A stretch of 64,000 bases of DNA from Flavivirga rizhaonensis (lineage in GTDB: Bacteria; Bacteroidota; Bacteroidia; Flavobacteriales; Flavobacteriaceae): positions 62,001-126,000 of the forward strand of contig NZ_SRSO01000004.1 in the NCBI RefSeq assembly GCF_004791695.1, read 5' to 3'. Below the pieces are notes generated by a model. That model ran no database searches and had not been told where the DNA came from. It saw only the letters and a list, made by a program, of their open reading frames with translations. This document shows positions 38,447 through 46,187 of this stretch, piece by piece (within the stretch, counting starts at the first letter, position 1; the number at the start of each line of letters is the position of its first letter). Position numbers and translations under genes: made by a program.

Positions 38447-38581
38447 AAGAGGCTGTCTGAAAAGTGGTTAATCTTGTCATCCAGAGCAACGCGAAGAATT
38501 TTATTTCACTCATAATCAGAGTCATATATTTTAAAGAGATTCTTCATTCCATTCAGAATGACACTTTTTAGACAGCCTCTT
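38447..38581 (+). terminator. Long inverted repeat with an embedded dispersed repeat
   Basis: AAGAGGCTGTCTGAAAAGTG (38447-38466) pairs with 38562-38581 (one mismatch) and is followed by T-rich sequence. The 95-base loop contains dispersed repeat R3 (38529-38563). It looks like a terminator whose loop is, or has received, a mobile repeat. Confidence 0.6.
38529..38563 (-). repeat. Dispersed repeat R3, copy 1
   Basis: The reverse complement reads TGTCATTCTGAATGGAATGA then AGAATCTCTTTAAAA; it differs from 61076-61110 by one base in 35. Confidence 0.85.
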
Positions 38582-38656
38582 TGTTTTATAAATCATAATC
38601 TTTTTTCTGTTTTATTACGTAAATTATTTATTGATAACCCCAAACTCTATTAATTA

Positions 38657-40063
38657 ATGAGAGCTTATTTTAATATAAAAAGGAACACACTTCTTTTTTG
38701 TTTAACACTTTGCATGTATTCTTGCTTTGAAGATTCAGAAGACTTACAAATCTTTGTCAATTCAGAATTAAGCCCCACAGATTCTAATAACCCTAATCCT
38801 TTTATGGGTGCTATGCCTCCTATAGAAACCATGTCTTATAATGAAATTCCAACGCAAAAATATATCATAGAGTTAGAAAGGTGGGACATTCCAAATGATA
38901 GAAAAGATCCTGAAAAGACAACTGATAATATTCAAAAAGCTATCGATTGGGCCGTGTCAGAAGGGTACGGACAGATTTGTTTGCCTGAAGGTCATTATTT
39001 GATTGGTAAGTATGGTAATGATATTTATCAGGCTGGTATAGAACTAAAAAGCAATATGGCATTTTTATTAGATCAAAATACTATTATAGAAATGGCTCCT
39101 AATAACAAGTGGAATTACTGTGCTATTGCAGTAACAGAAAAGGCTCATGTGGTTATTTCTGGAGGAACTATTTTAGGAGACAAAGAAAACCATGAGTACA
39201 CACCTAGAAAAAATGATGGATCAACGGTTCATGATGAAGGCCATTTAATTTGTATTCAGAATGAAAGTGAATATGTAACTGTAGAGAATGTCACTTTAGG
39301 AAAAGCAAATGGAGATGCTATTCTTTTAGTAGGTCAAAAGGGCGCAGGTTCTTCAGTAAAACATATTGATATTAGAAGGAATAATATGGTTGATAACCGC
39401 AGACAAGGGGTTTCAATTGTTGGTGGTACAGATATTTTAATAGAAAACAACGAAATTCATCATACCAAAGGCACCTCTCCTCAATTTGGAATTGATGTAG
39501 AAAGCTTAAGCTATAACAGTCAAGATATAACCATAAGAAATAATTATTTTCACCATAACCGAGGAGGCGATATTGTGAATACAGATGGAAAAAATGTAAT
39601 TATTGAAAACAATATTTTACTGCAAGGAGAAGAAAGTCAATATATTGATGGACCTATAGTTTATTGGAAAAAGGGAGACCTAACTATTAGAAATAACAAT
39701 ATTACCATGACTACAGTTTCAGTTAACAACTGGAATGGTATTATAATGTACTCTAACGATAGTCCAAAAACAAACCCAGCTACAACTTATATTTATGATA
39801 ACACCTGTAACAACTGTGGGTTTTACATGTATAAAGGAGCCGATTTAGTAGTCAGGGATAATTATCTCAAAAATGGACATCTGGTATTTAAAGAAATGAC
39901 AAATCTAACATTAGAAAATAATAAGGTAGAACATCCACAAAAGTGCTGGGCATATCGTTTTCTGGAAGTTTCAGGAAGCGCTAGTGGCAATACATATAAT
40001 GGAGAAGCTTTCGATATTCCATTACAGCCAAATACACCTTGGGATGGATGCTGGATAAACTAA
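38657..40063 (+). CDS. Lipoprotein with right-handed parallel beta-helix (pectate-lyase-like)
   Basis: The 468-residue protein has a lipobox YSC near residue 22 and an acidic export tag (FEDSEDL). It has a pectate-lyase-superfamily entry motif (TTDNIQKAIDWAVSEGYGQI, CLPEGHYLIG), then repeated beta-helix rungs (RNNMVDNRRQGVSIVGG, IENNEIHHTKG, IRNNYFHHNRGGDIV, IRNNNITM). It is probably a surface glycan lyase or binding protein; the catalytic class is not determinable and no SusCD genes are nearby. Confidence 0.8.
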   Translation: MRAYFNIKRNTLLFCLTLCMYSCFEDSEDLQIFVNSELSPTDSNNPNPFMGAMPPIETMSYNEIPTQKYIIELERWDIPNDRKDPEKTTDNIQKAIDWAVSEGYGQICLPEGHYLIGKYGNDIYQAGIELKSNMAFLLDQNTIIEMAPNNKWNYCAIAVTEKAHVVISGGTILGDKENHEYTPRKNDGSTVHDEGHLICIQNESEYVTVENVTLGKANGDAILLVGQKGAGSSVKHIDIRRNNMVDNRRQGVSIVGGTDILIENNEIHHTKGTSPQFGIDVESLSYNSQDITIRNNYFHHNRGGDIVNTDGKNVIIENNILLQGEESQYIDGPIVYWKKGDLTIRNNNITMTTVSVNNWNGIIMYSNDSPKTNPATTYIYDNTCNNCGFYMYKGADLVVRDNYLKNGHLVFKEMTNLTLENNKVEHPQKCWAYRFLEVSGSASGNTYNGEAFDIPLQPNTPWDGCWIN

Positions 40064-40297
40064 ACCATTATTCCTGTCTACCAACAGTTACAGTGTATCC
40101 ACAAATATTGCTCCCTAAACAGTAATATAATAATATTAAAGAAAAAGCTACATCGTGATGATATGTTAATAGTATCTATCAGGTAGAAACCCCTTTTGAG
40201 CAGGTTGTTCCCTCCTAAATAGATGATTATAAGATTTAAAAAAGGGCCTAAGGTGCTCGTTAAGAAATGACCATCAGGCAAGCCCTGACCCTTCGTA

Positions 40298-40436
40298 AAT
40301 ATTAAATCAATGATTTTCAAGTGTTTGTCATTTCGACAGAGTGAAGAATGAGCCTTTCGACTTTAGTTTATGCTGAGCGTAGTCGAAGTACTCAAGATAA
40401 ACTTTCGAGAAATCTCATAAGGATGAAATTCCTCCT
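40298..40436 (+). repeat. Dispersed repeat R2, long copy
   Basis: Shares AATATTAAATCAATGATTTT, GTGTTTGTCATTT, GAGCCTTTCGACTT and AAGATAAACTTTCGAGAAAT with the copy at 51998-52114. This copy carries an extra inner segment of about 30 bases (TTTAGTTTATGCTGAGCG) that recurs alone at 40538-40575. Confidence 0.8.
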
Positions 40437-40537
40437 CAATAGCTACGCTATATACGTTCAAGTAAAATATATTTTATATTGAAGATACCTAGCGAAGCTT
40501 AACGAAATGCTATTAAAAACTATGGTTTAATAATGTC

Positions 40538-40575
40538 TTCGACTTTAGTTTATACTGAGCATAGCCTAAGTACTC
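40538..40575 (+). repeat. Partial copy of the inner R2 segment
   Basis: TCGACTTTAGTTTATACTGA and TAAGTACTCAGAC match the inserted segment of the R2 copy at 40358-40394 with a few changes. Confidence 0.65.
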
Positions 40576-40642
40576 AGACTGACATTTAGCTACCAATAGG
40601 CAGGCCCAAGGCTTAGCCTCGAAGATTAATTAGTAAGTTAGC

Positions 40643-41062
40643 TTATAAAAGCCACCCTTTTGCTTTAGATTTTCTGGAAAACCCAAGAAAAACAAATGCA
40701 AAAACTAGTATCATAATAGTCATGACTAAATTTATGATCTGGCCACTAATAAAAGCATATCCCATTTGGATAATAACTGCGATTAATGAAATCATCCAAA
40801 AAAGTGTGGCCCATTTCTTTCTTAATAAAAGCCCAATAGCGCCAATAACACCCGCAAAAACTGTAATGGCGAATGAGGCAGTAATCCATGATGGAGCACT
40901 TGCTGCTATTTCAAGTTCTTCAGTCGAAAATGAATTACGATATCTTTCTATATTATAAGCTTGTCCTAATTATCCATCTACACCGAGACCATTCCAAATA
41001 AGAACAATAACACTTACTATCCAGAACTAAACAGGTGGTTTATTAGTTGATGTTTTAGTCAT
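40643..41062 (-). pseudogene. Decayed small membrane protein gene with two in-frame stops
   Basis: On the minus strand an ATG at 41062 begins MTKTSTNKPPV, a TAG, FWIVSVIVLIWNGLGVDG, a TAA, then LGQAYNIERYRNSFSTEE and four hydrophobic segments to a TAA at 40643; 140 codons in one frame without indels. The text is typical of a flavobacterial four-helix membrane protein of unknown function that starts NKPPVWFW, so the first stop is probably TGG to TAG. Two substitutions have broken the gene, or the sequence is recent decay. Downstream codons are still well preserved. Confidence 0.75.
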
Positions 41063-41162
41063 AATTATGAGTGTTTAGTTAGTTAATTAGATATACAAGT
41101 TATAAATTTTTTGTCACAATTAATAAACAACGTATTTTTCGAATCAGATTTAATATTAAAAA

Positions 41163-41939
41163 ATGAAAAAATATTTTTACGTTTTTACTATCCAATATTT
41201 AGGATATCGTTTTCACGGTTGGCAGAAGCAACCTAATGTAAAAACGCTACACTTGATGGTAGACAGAACCTTAAATTTTATTCTCGAAGGCAAGCGGTTT
41301 AAGAGTTTAAGTTCTGGGAGAACTGATGCGATGGTATCTGCTGAAAATGCTGCCTTTGAGTTGTTTCTATTTGAACCAATTGAAGATGAAGACGCTTTTT
41401 TAGATCTGTTTAATCACAACCTACCACAAGATATAAGAGCAACCAGTATACGGGAAGTAGACGCTGAATTCAATATAATAAATCACTCAAAAATTAAAGA
41501 GTATCTCTATTTATTTACCTGTGGCGAGAAATGCCACCCGTTTTGTGCGCCAATAATGACGACTATCCTTGACAATCTGGACATCAACCTTATGAAGCAA
41601 GGTGCAAAACTTTTTCAAGGAGAGCACTACTTTAAATCTTACTGTTATAAACCTACAGACCATGGTATTTACAATAGAGAAATCCTATTATGTGAGTTAG
41701 TAGAAAACACCATGTATTCAGCCAATTATTTCCCTAAAAACACCTATTTATTAAGAGTGAGAGGTAAAGGATTTATGCGAAATCAGATACGATTAATGAT
41801 GGGAACACTAATCGATTTGGGAAAAGGTAAATTATCTATAGAAGACATAAAAACAAGCCTATTGCCCAGTAGTGAAACAAAAATGGCGTATATAGCTCCA
41901 GCATCAGGGCTAATTCTTAACAAGATTGAATTTGAATAA
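41163..41939 (+). CDS. TruA-like tRNA pseudouridine synthase
   Basis: The 258-residue protein has the catalytic Asp in LSSGRTDAMVSAEN near residue 58, the opening QYLGYRFHGWQKQPN and the C-terminal RVRGKGFMRNQIRLMMGTL. It matches TruA, which modifies U38-40 of tRNAs, but it is divergent (for example the middle GEKCHPFCAPIMTT). Flavobacteriia often carry both a canonical TruA and this shorter paralogue, so I leave the symbol empty. The target may differ. It is a single gene after the pseudogene region. Confidence 0.88.
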   Translation: MKKYFYVFTIQYLGYRFHGWQKQPNVKTLHLMVDRTLNFILEGKRFKSLSSGRTDAMVSAENAAFELFLFEPIEDEDAFLDLFNHNLPQDIRATSIREVDAEFNIINHSKIKEYLYLFTCGEKCHPFCAPIMTTILDNLDINLMKQGAKLFQGEHYFKSYCYKPTDHGIYNREILLCELVENTMYSANYFPKNTYLLRVRGKGFMRNQIRLMMGTLIDLGKGKLSIEDIKTSLLPSSETKMAYIAPASGLILNKIEFE

Positions 41940-42028
41940 TAAAGTGATTTTTGTAATTTACCTCACATTATTTAAATGATTAGCCTAATTTTAACATTAA
42001 TAATCAACTTTCAAAAGACGCAATAAGC

Positions 42029-42709
42029 ATGAGTGTAACAGTTCCAAAAGAAACATTAGATTTTTTCAGAAAATTAGAAAAAAACAACAATAGAGATTGG
42101 TTTAATGAACGAAAGAAAGAATTCAAAAGCATAGAAGCAGAAGTTAAACAAGTCTACAACACAATTTTCAATGCTCTTAATACACATGATGAAATCGATA
42201 AGGTAAAAATGTTTAGAATTTATAGAGATGTGCGTTTTTCAAAAAACAAAGATCCTTATAAAACACATTTTGGTGGTTCGTTTCATAGAACCAAGCCAAG
42301 ATTAAGAGGCGGATATTATCTTCATATTCAACCCAATAATGAAAGTTTTATTGCTACGGGTTTTTGGGAACCAGCTCCAGCCGATTTATTACGAATTAGA
42401 AAAGAATTTGAAATGGATGATAGTGAAATTCGTGAAATCTTAGCAAATAAAAAGTTTAATAGTGTGTGGGGTGACACATTTGTTGGAGACGAGGTGAAAA
42501 CTGCCCCAAAAGGTTTTAATAAAGAGCATAAAGCCATTGATCTTATAAAAAAGAAGCAATATATATTTACTAAGAAGTATACAGACAAAGAAGTTTTAGA
42601 TACTAATTTTATAAAAGATGTAAACGAATCATTTAAGGCTATTAGACCTTATTTTGATTACATGAGCGATGTACTTACTACAGATTTAAATGGCGTGTCT
42701 TTAATTTAG
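42029..42709 (+). CDS. DUF2461 domain protein
   Basis: The 226-residue soluble protein has hallmarks of DUF2461 (TIGR02453): LDFFRKLEKNNNRDWFNERK at residues 8-27, MFRIYRDVRFSKNKDPYKTH near 67 and GGYYLHIQPN. The biochemical role is unknown. It stands alone, about 90 bases after the TruA-like gene, and ends in front of a repeat-bearing inverted repeat (42727-42864). Confidence 0.9.
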   Translation: MSVTVPKETLDFFRKLEKNNNRDWFNERKKEFKSIEAEVKQVYNTIFNALNTHDEIDKVKMFRIYRDVRFSKNKDPYKTHFGGSFHRTKPRLRGGYYLHIQPNNESFIATGFWEPAPADLLRIRKEFEMDDSEIREILANKKFNSVWGDTFVGDEVKTAPKGFNKEHKAIDLIKKKQYIFTKKYTDKEVLDTNFIKDVNESFKAIRPYFDYMSDVLTTDLNGVSLI

Positions 42710-42726
42710 GCTTGCGTTTGGTGTGG

Positions 42727-42864
42727 AAAAGTTCAAATTCAAGCGTTATCAATTGTTAGACTTTGCAAAAGCCGTGGTAATCTGTTTATATTTTTAGTTT
42801 AAATTCAAAAGATTACCGCGTCGATTCTCTCCTCGTAATGACAGAGTTCGTTTGAACTTTTTAG
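42727..42864. repeat. Inverted repeat with dispersed TACCGCG / CTCGTAATGACA element
   Basis: GAAAAGTTCAAATTC near 42727 and GTTTGAACTTTTTAG near 42850 form outer arms. Inside is a common flavobacterial repeat (GATTACCGCG, TCTCTCCTCGTAATGACA). It lies between convergent genes and could terminate both. Confidence 0.5.
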
Positions 42865-42879
42865 ATTGATTACTTAAAA

Positions 42880-43296
42880 CTAAACAGCAGCAAGCAATTC
42901 CGGGTTTTCTAAAAGTTGAATATTACTAAGTAAGCGTTCTTTAACAATACGCATCATTCGTTTATTTAAAGCAGACGAGTTTTGTATATATAATTGATAT
43001 TCTTCAACTGTGAACTGTCCAATAATCATTCCTTTTAAAGAATTTCTAAACTTCATATCTTTTTGAATCGCATTTTCAATATAAATAATGCGCTTTTCGG
43101 TAGACAAATCATAAAAAACCGATTTATGTTTTACTACATAATTTTTAAAAACAGCAATTAATAAGTCACTTTGTAACTTTACAATAGGTCTTAAAACCAG
43201 GTTTTGAAAACGCTCATCGCTAGTCATGGTATCGTTAATAGTTGTAGAAGGTACTTCCGGGCGGATACTTTTAAGGTTAAATTGTCTGGTGTTCAT
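42880..43296 (-). CDS. Conserved hypothetical flavobacterial protein
   Basis: The 138-residue, mostly helical, soluble protein starts MNTRQFNLKSIRPEVPSTTI and has the central block FQNLVLRPIVKLQSDLLIAV and KGMIIGQFTVEEYQLY. I recall similar proteins being annotated as glyoxalase, but I see no glyoxalase metal motif, so that name is not supported. It is monocistronic. Real gene, function unknown. Confidence 0.75.
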   Translation of the reverse strand: MNTRQFNLKSIRPEVPSTTINDTMTSDERFQNLVLRPIVKLQSDLLIAVFKNYVVKHKSVFYDLSTEKRIIYIENAIQKDMKFRNSLKGMIIGQFTVEEYQLYIQNSSALNKRMMRIVKERLLSNIQLLENPELLAAV

Positions 43297-43379
43297 AATT
43301 TAGTTTTTCATAAAAGTATAGATTATAGGGACTTAAAACGTATCACCAAATTTATAATTGTTAACGAGTTTATTAACAA

Positions 43380-43410
43380 CAAGGCTGAAAATGAATATTT
43401 TTCAGCCTTG
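43380..43410. terminator. Hairpin after the SDR gene
   Basis: CAAGGCTGAAAA pairs with TTTTTCAGCCTTG around a short AT loop, 10 bases past the SDR stop. The following run is T-poor on the minus strand, so strength is uncertain. Confidence 0.5.
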
Positions 43411-43419
43411 ATTAGAGTT

Positions 43420-44169
43420 TTAAACCTGGCTTAAACCACCATCAACCGCTAGGTCTATACCATTTACATAAGAAGCATCATCAGAAGCCAAAAACAAAGC
43501 AGTTTTTGCGATTTCTTCAGGAACTCCAAAACGCCCCAGAGGTACCATAGCAGCAAAGTTTTTTTCGTTTTCTTCCAATACCTCTTCAGGTAAACCTAAT
43601 TTTCCATAGATAGGGGTATCAATAGGTCCTGGAGCAATCGTATTGACACGAATTCCTCTGGATTTCACTTCAGAGGTTAACACCTTTGAATAAGCACGTA
43701 ATGCCCCTTTACTGGCAGAATATACACTAAAACCATCGAATACTTTGTCCTTCACAATGGAACCAGTAAATAATATACTTCCACCATCATTTATATGAGG
43801 TAAAGCTTCTTTTGTAGCTAAAATAGGTCCTCTAACATTAGTATTAAAAACCTCATCATAATGATTTGTTGTAACCTCTGTAGTTGGCGCCACAGGAGCT
43901 ATTCCAGCATTAAGGAATAATATATCAATATTTCCGTAAGCATTGGTGGCTTCTTTAATAAGCTTGACATTATCTTCGGGGTTTGATACATCAGCCAGAA
44001 CAGTTATAAAATCTCCTTCTAGTATTTCTGCTACTTCATTTAAAGCTTCTTGTCGTCTTCCAGAGATAACAACTTTAGCACCTTCCTCTAAAAATAATTT
44101 GGCAGTAGCCAAGCCAATTCCACTATTTGCGCCAGTAATAACGGCGACTTTGTTTTTTAGTTTACTCAT
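43420..44169 (-). CDS. SDR-family oxidoreductase under TetR control
   Basis: The 249-residue classical SDR has ITGANSGIGLATAKLF (NAD(P) loop), FLNAGIAPV, the Ser-Tyr-Lys site (SGSIV ... VYSASKGAL) and the C-terminal VNGIDLAVDGGLSQV. The substrate is not predictable. A 26-bp near-perfect palindrome at 44182-44207, 13 bases upstream, matches one in front of the tetR gene directly upstream, so it is very probably the repressed target, induced by a compound that it reduces. Confidence 0.9.
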   Translation of the reverse strand: MSKLKNKVAVITGANSGIGLATAKLFLEEGAKVVISGRRQEALNEVAEILEGDFITVLADVSNPEDNVKLIKEATNAYGNIDILFLNAGIAPVAPTTEVTTNHYDEVFNTNVRGPILATKEALPHINDGGSILFTGSIVKDKVFDGFSVYSASKGALRAYSKVLTSEVKSRGIRVNTIAPGPIDTPIYGKLGLPEEVLEENEKNFAAMVPLGRFGVPEEIAKTALFLASDDASYVNGIDLAVDGGLSQV

Positions 44170-44181
44170 AGTTATATATTT

Positions 44182-44207
44182 TTATTTGAAACAATCGTTT
44201 CAAATAA
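44182..44207. promoter_or_regulatory. TetR operator 1, in front of the SDR gene
   Basis: TTATTTGAAACAA and TCGTTTCAAATAA form a 26-bp dyad with one imperfect pair. 20 of the inner 24 bases match the second dyad at 44805-44828. Confidence 0.75.
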
Positions 44208-44219
44208 GGTTAAAAAAAA

Positions 44220-44801
44220 TTAAATTAATGTTTGTATAATTGTTTTTGCAATAGTTTGCAACTTGCTCTTGTTTGAGATTAGTATTCCAGCAGTTCTAAA
44301 ACCTTGAATAGATGAAAATAAATACAAGGCATATTCATTTGGAGTCCTGTTAAGGTTAATGGCAGATTCTTCCTGTCCTTTACGAACCAGGTCTTCCAAA
44401 AATCCAATAAAAGAATTCTGATTAGAACATAAAAAATTTATAATAGATGGTTCCTGATTTGCCATTTCAGATGTGCAATTGGTAATCAAACAACCTTTAT
44501 CATCTTTATCTTTAATAATTTCATTCAAATAATATTCAAAAAGAAGTTCTATAGCATGTAACGGATTATGAGCCTTATCTAAAGTCTCTGAAATTCTTAC
44601 AAAATGTGCTTCCTTATATGATTTTAAACATTCTAAAAACAAATCCAATTTACTTCCAAAAGAGTTGTATATACTCGATCTATTAAGAGCTGTAGCGTCT
44701 ACTAAGTCTTGCATGGACGTGGCATTAAATCCCTTGTCATGAAAAACATCAGTAGCCTGTTTTAAGACGAACTCTTTATTAAATGTTTCTACTTTTGGCA
44801 T
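44220..44801 (-). CDS. TetR/AcrR-family transcriptional regulator
   Basis: 193 residues from the ATG at 44801 (MPKVETFNKEFVLKQATDVF). The upstream ORF start at 44825 is rejected because it lies inside the operator and the -7 box. The N-terminal HTH reads ATSMQDLVDATALNRSSIYNSFGSK (motif within residues about 25-50); the C-terminal domain looks like the TetR_C family used by AcrR/YcdC-like regulators. It is autoregulated by the operator at its own promoter and probably represses the SDR gene 50 bases downstream. Confidence 0.92.
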   Translation of the reverse strand: MPKVETFNKEFVLKQATDVFHDKGFNATSMQDLVDATALNRSSIYNSFGSKLDLFLECLKSYKEAHFVRISETLDKAHNPLHAIELLFEYYLNEIIKDKDDKGCLITNCTSEMANQEPSIINFLCSNQNSFIGFLEDLVRKGQEESAINLNRTPNEYALYLFSSIQGFRTAGILISNKSKLQTIAKTIIQTLI

Positions 44802-44804
44802 ATC

Positions 44805-44828
44805 TATTTGAAATGAACGTTCCAAATA
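44805..44828. promoter_or_regulatory. TetR operator 2, over the tetR promoter
   Basis: TATTTGAAATGA and ACGTTCCAAATA form a 24-bp dyad, matching operator 1 at 20 of 24 positions. It overlaps the -7 box of the tetR gene, implying autorepression. Confidence 0.75.
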
Positions 44829-44830
44829 TA
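44823..44830 (-). promoter_or_regulatory. -7 box TATATTTG for the tetR gene
   Basis: Exact TAnnTTTG on the minus strand (CAAATATA on plus), giving a start near 44816, 15 bases before the ATG. Confidence 0.55.
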
Positions 44831-44879
44831 TAAAATATTTTAGATCTAATTGTTAAATTTTTGTTATTTACGATGAAAC

Positions 44880-45066
44880 CCCTTTTTTATTTCAACTTTC
44901 CCTTTGGGGATTGAGGGAAGTATTCAGTGAACAGTCAATACATTCTAAAAATTAAAACAAGTAACTATTATTTCAATTGGTAGATTTTTTAATTCGTGTA
45001 AATTCGTGAAATTAGTATCAAAAGTTTTTAGCCCTAGTGAATTTAAATGCTCTAAAGCATATCATT
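44880..45066. repeat. Degraded dispersed repeats in the spacer before the DUF72 gene
   Basis: CCCTTTGGGGATTGAGGG (near 44903), AGTATTCAGTGAACAGTCAA (near 44922) and AATTCGTGTAAATTCGTGAA (near 44994) resemble repeat fragments elsewhere in this window. No gene was seen. Confidence 0.4.
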
Positions 45067-45071
45067 TTTAC

Positions 45072-45079
45072 TACATTTG
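45072..45079 (+). promoter_or_regulatory. -7 box TACATTTG for the DUF72 gene
   Basis: Exact TAnnTTTG match, 27 bases before the ATG at 45107; it covers the alternative TTG start, which is therefore rejected. Confidence 0.5.
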
Positions 45080-45106
45080 AATCCAATAAACAAACAATGT
45101 GTATAT

Positions 45107-45994
45107 ATGAAATTTGGAAGAGTAGATAACCCAGAAATAATTGATTTTACTTTACCTGAAGATCATTTAGATACCAATAAAGTATTAAGCAAAGTAAAAG
45201 ATGATAACATTCCCGAAATTTATGTAGGTTGTGCAAAATGGAATAGGGCAGACCTCAAAGGATTTTATCCAAGAGGTACCAAAGATGAGTTAGCATATTA
45301 TTCAAGACAATTCAATTCCATTGAGTTAAATGCCACATTTTATAGAATTTTTCCAGCCGAACAATTTGCTAACTGGTACAATAAAACACCACCAGGGTTT
45401 AAATTTTTTCCCAAATTAAATCAGGAAATAAGTCATTGGAAACGATTAAATGACACGCAGGCAATTGTTGAGAATTATTTATACAATGCTTCTAATTTAA
45501 AAGAAAAACTGGGAACTATTTTTTTACAAATGCATAGTAATTTTGCTCCTAAGGATTTTAACAGGGTAGTGAACTTTGTAGAAAATTGGCCAAATGAAAT
45601 ACCGTTAGCCATTGAATTTAGACATACTAATTGGTATAATGATAAGGCAATAGCAGAGGAATTATATCAACTTTTAGAAGAAAACAATATCTCAAATGTT
45701 ATTGTAGATACGGCGGGTAGACGTGATTTAATGCATATGCGCTTAACCAATGCCACTGCATTTGTTAGGTATGTAGGTGCTAATCATGACACCGATTATT
45801 CTCGTTTAGATGACTGGGCAAAACGATTAAAACTTTGGAAAGATTCTGGTATTAAGGAAATTGATTTTTTTATTCATCAAAACATAGAAAAAGAATCCCC
45901 TTTATTATCTGCTTATTTTGTAAAAAAATTAAACAACGAATTAGGCTATACACTTACTATTCCTAACGAAAGCAGACAACAAACATTGCTTTAA
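45107..45994 (+). CDS. DUF72 (YecE-family) protein
   Basis: 295 residues from MKFGRVDNPEI. The DUF72 TIM-barrel-like features are IYVGCAKWNRADLKGFYPRG, LAYYSRQFNSIELNATFYRI, LGTIFLQMHSNFAPKDF and FRHTNWYNDKAIAEE. The family is common but its biochemical role is not established. It is monocistronic, with its own -7 box and a hairpin terminator downstream. Confidence 0.9.
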   Translation: MKFGRVDNPEIIDFTLPEDHLDTNKVLSKVKDDNIPEIYVGCAKWNRADLKGFYPRGTKDELAYYSRQFNSIELNATFYRIFPAEQFANWYNKTPPGFKFFPKLNQEISHWKRLNDTQAIVENYLYNASNLKEKLGTIFLQMHSNFAPKDFNRVVNFVENWPNEIPLAIEFRHTNWYNDKAIAEELYQLLEENNISNVIVDTAGRRDLMHMRLTNATAFVRYVGANHDTDYSRLDDWAKRLKLWKDSGIKEIDFFIHQNIEKESPLLSAYFVKKLNNELGYTLTIPNESRQQTLL

Positions 45995-46114
45995 AATTCT
46001 TAGTTTTAAAATTATAAGCGATTTTAATAATCTATTGCATTTTATTCAAAAAATAGACTATTCATTGGTTATTTTATAAAAATTTAATACCAAAGTGTCT
46101 TATACACCTAAAAG

Positions 46115-46138
46115 ACTGCAAAAAAAAGCAGTTTTTTA
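46115..46138 (+). terminator. Intrinsic terminator after the DUF72 gene
   Basis: ACTGC pairs with GCAGT around an A8 loop and is followed by TTTTTT. The stem is short. It overlaps the leu promoter region. Confidence 0.5.
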
Positions 46139-46146
46139 TAAATTTG
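46139..46146 (+). promoter_or_regulatory. -7 box TAAATTTG for the leu operon
   Basis: Exact TAnnTTTG match 41 bases before the leuC ATG. There is no leader peptide or attenuator space, in contrast to the his operon. Confidence 0.45.
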
Positions 46147-46187
46147 CTTACCTATTTTATACAATACATTAAATTTTAAAATATTTT

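Larger units (their letters stand above)
40064..40642. other. Repeat-rich non-coding stretch
   Basis: About 580 bases without a supported gene. It holds dispersed repeat R2 (40298-40436) and a second partial copy of its inner part at 40538-40575. Reading frames here are short and repeat-derived. The remainder is an AT-rich spacer after the beta-helix gene. Confidence 0.7.

Noticed and set aside
40722..40958. 78-residue plus-strand reading frame
   Set aside because: It is the antisense shadow of the decayed membrane-protein gene.
44801..44825. Longer tetR start (MERSFQID...)
   Set aside because: It overlaps the operator and -7 box; the ATG at 44801 begins the normal TetR N-terminus.
46115..46187. 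A leucine attenuator before leuC
   Set aside because: No leader frame with Leu codons; the hairpin lies upstream of or on the promoter, so it more likely ends the DUF72 transcript.
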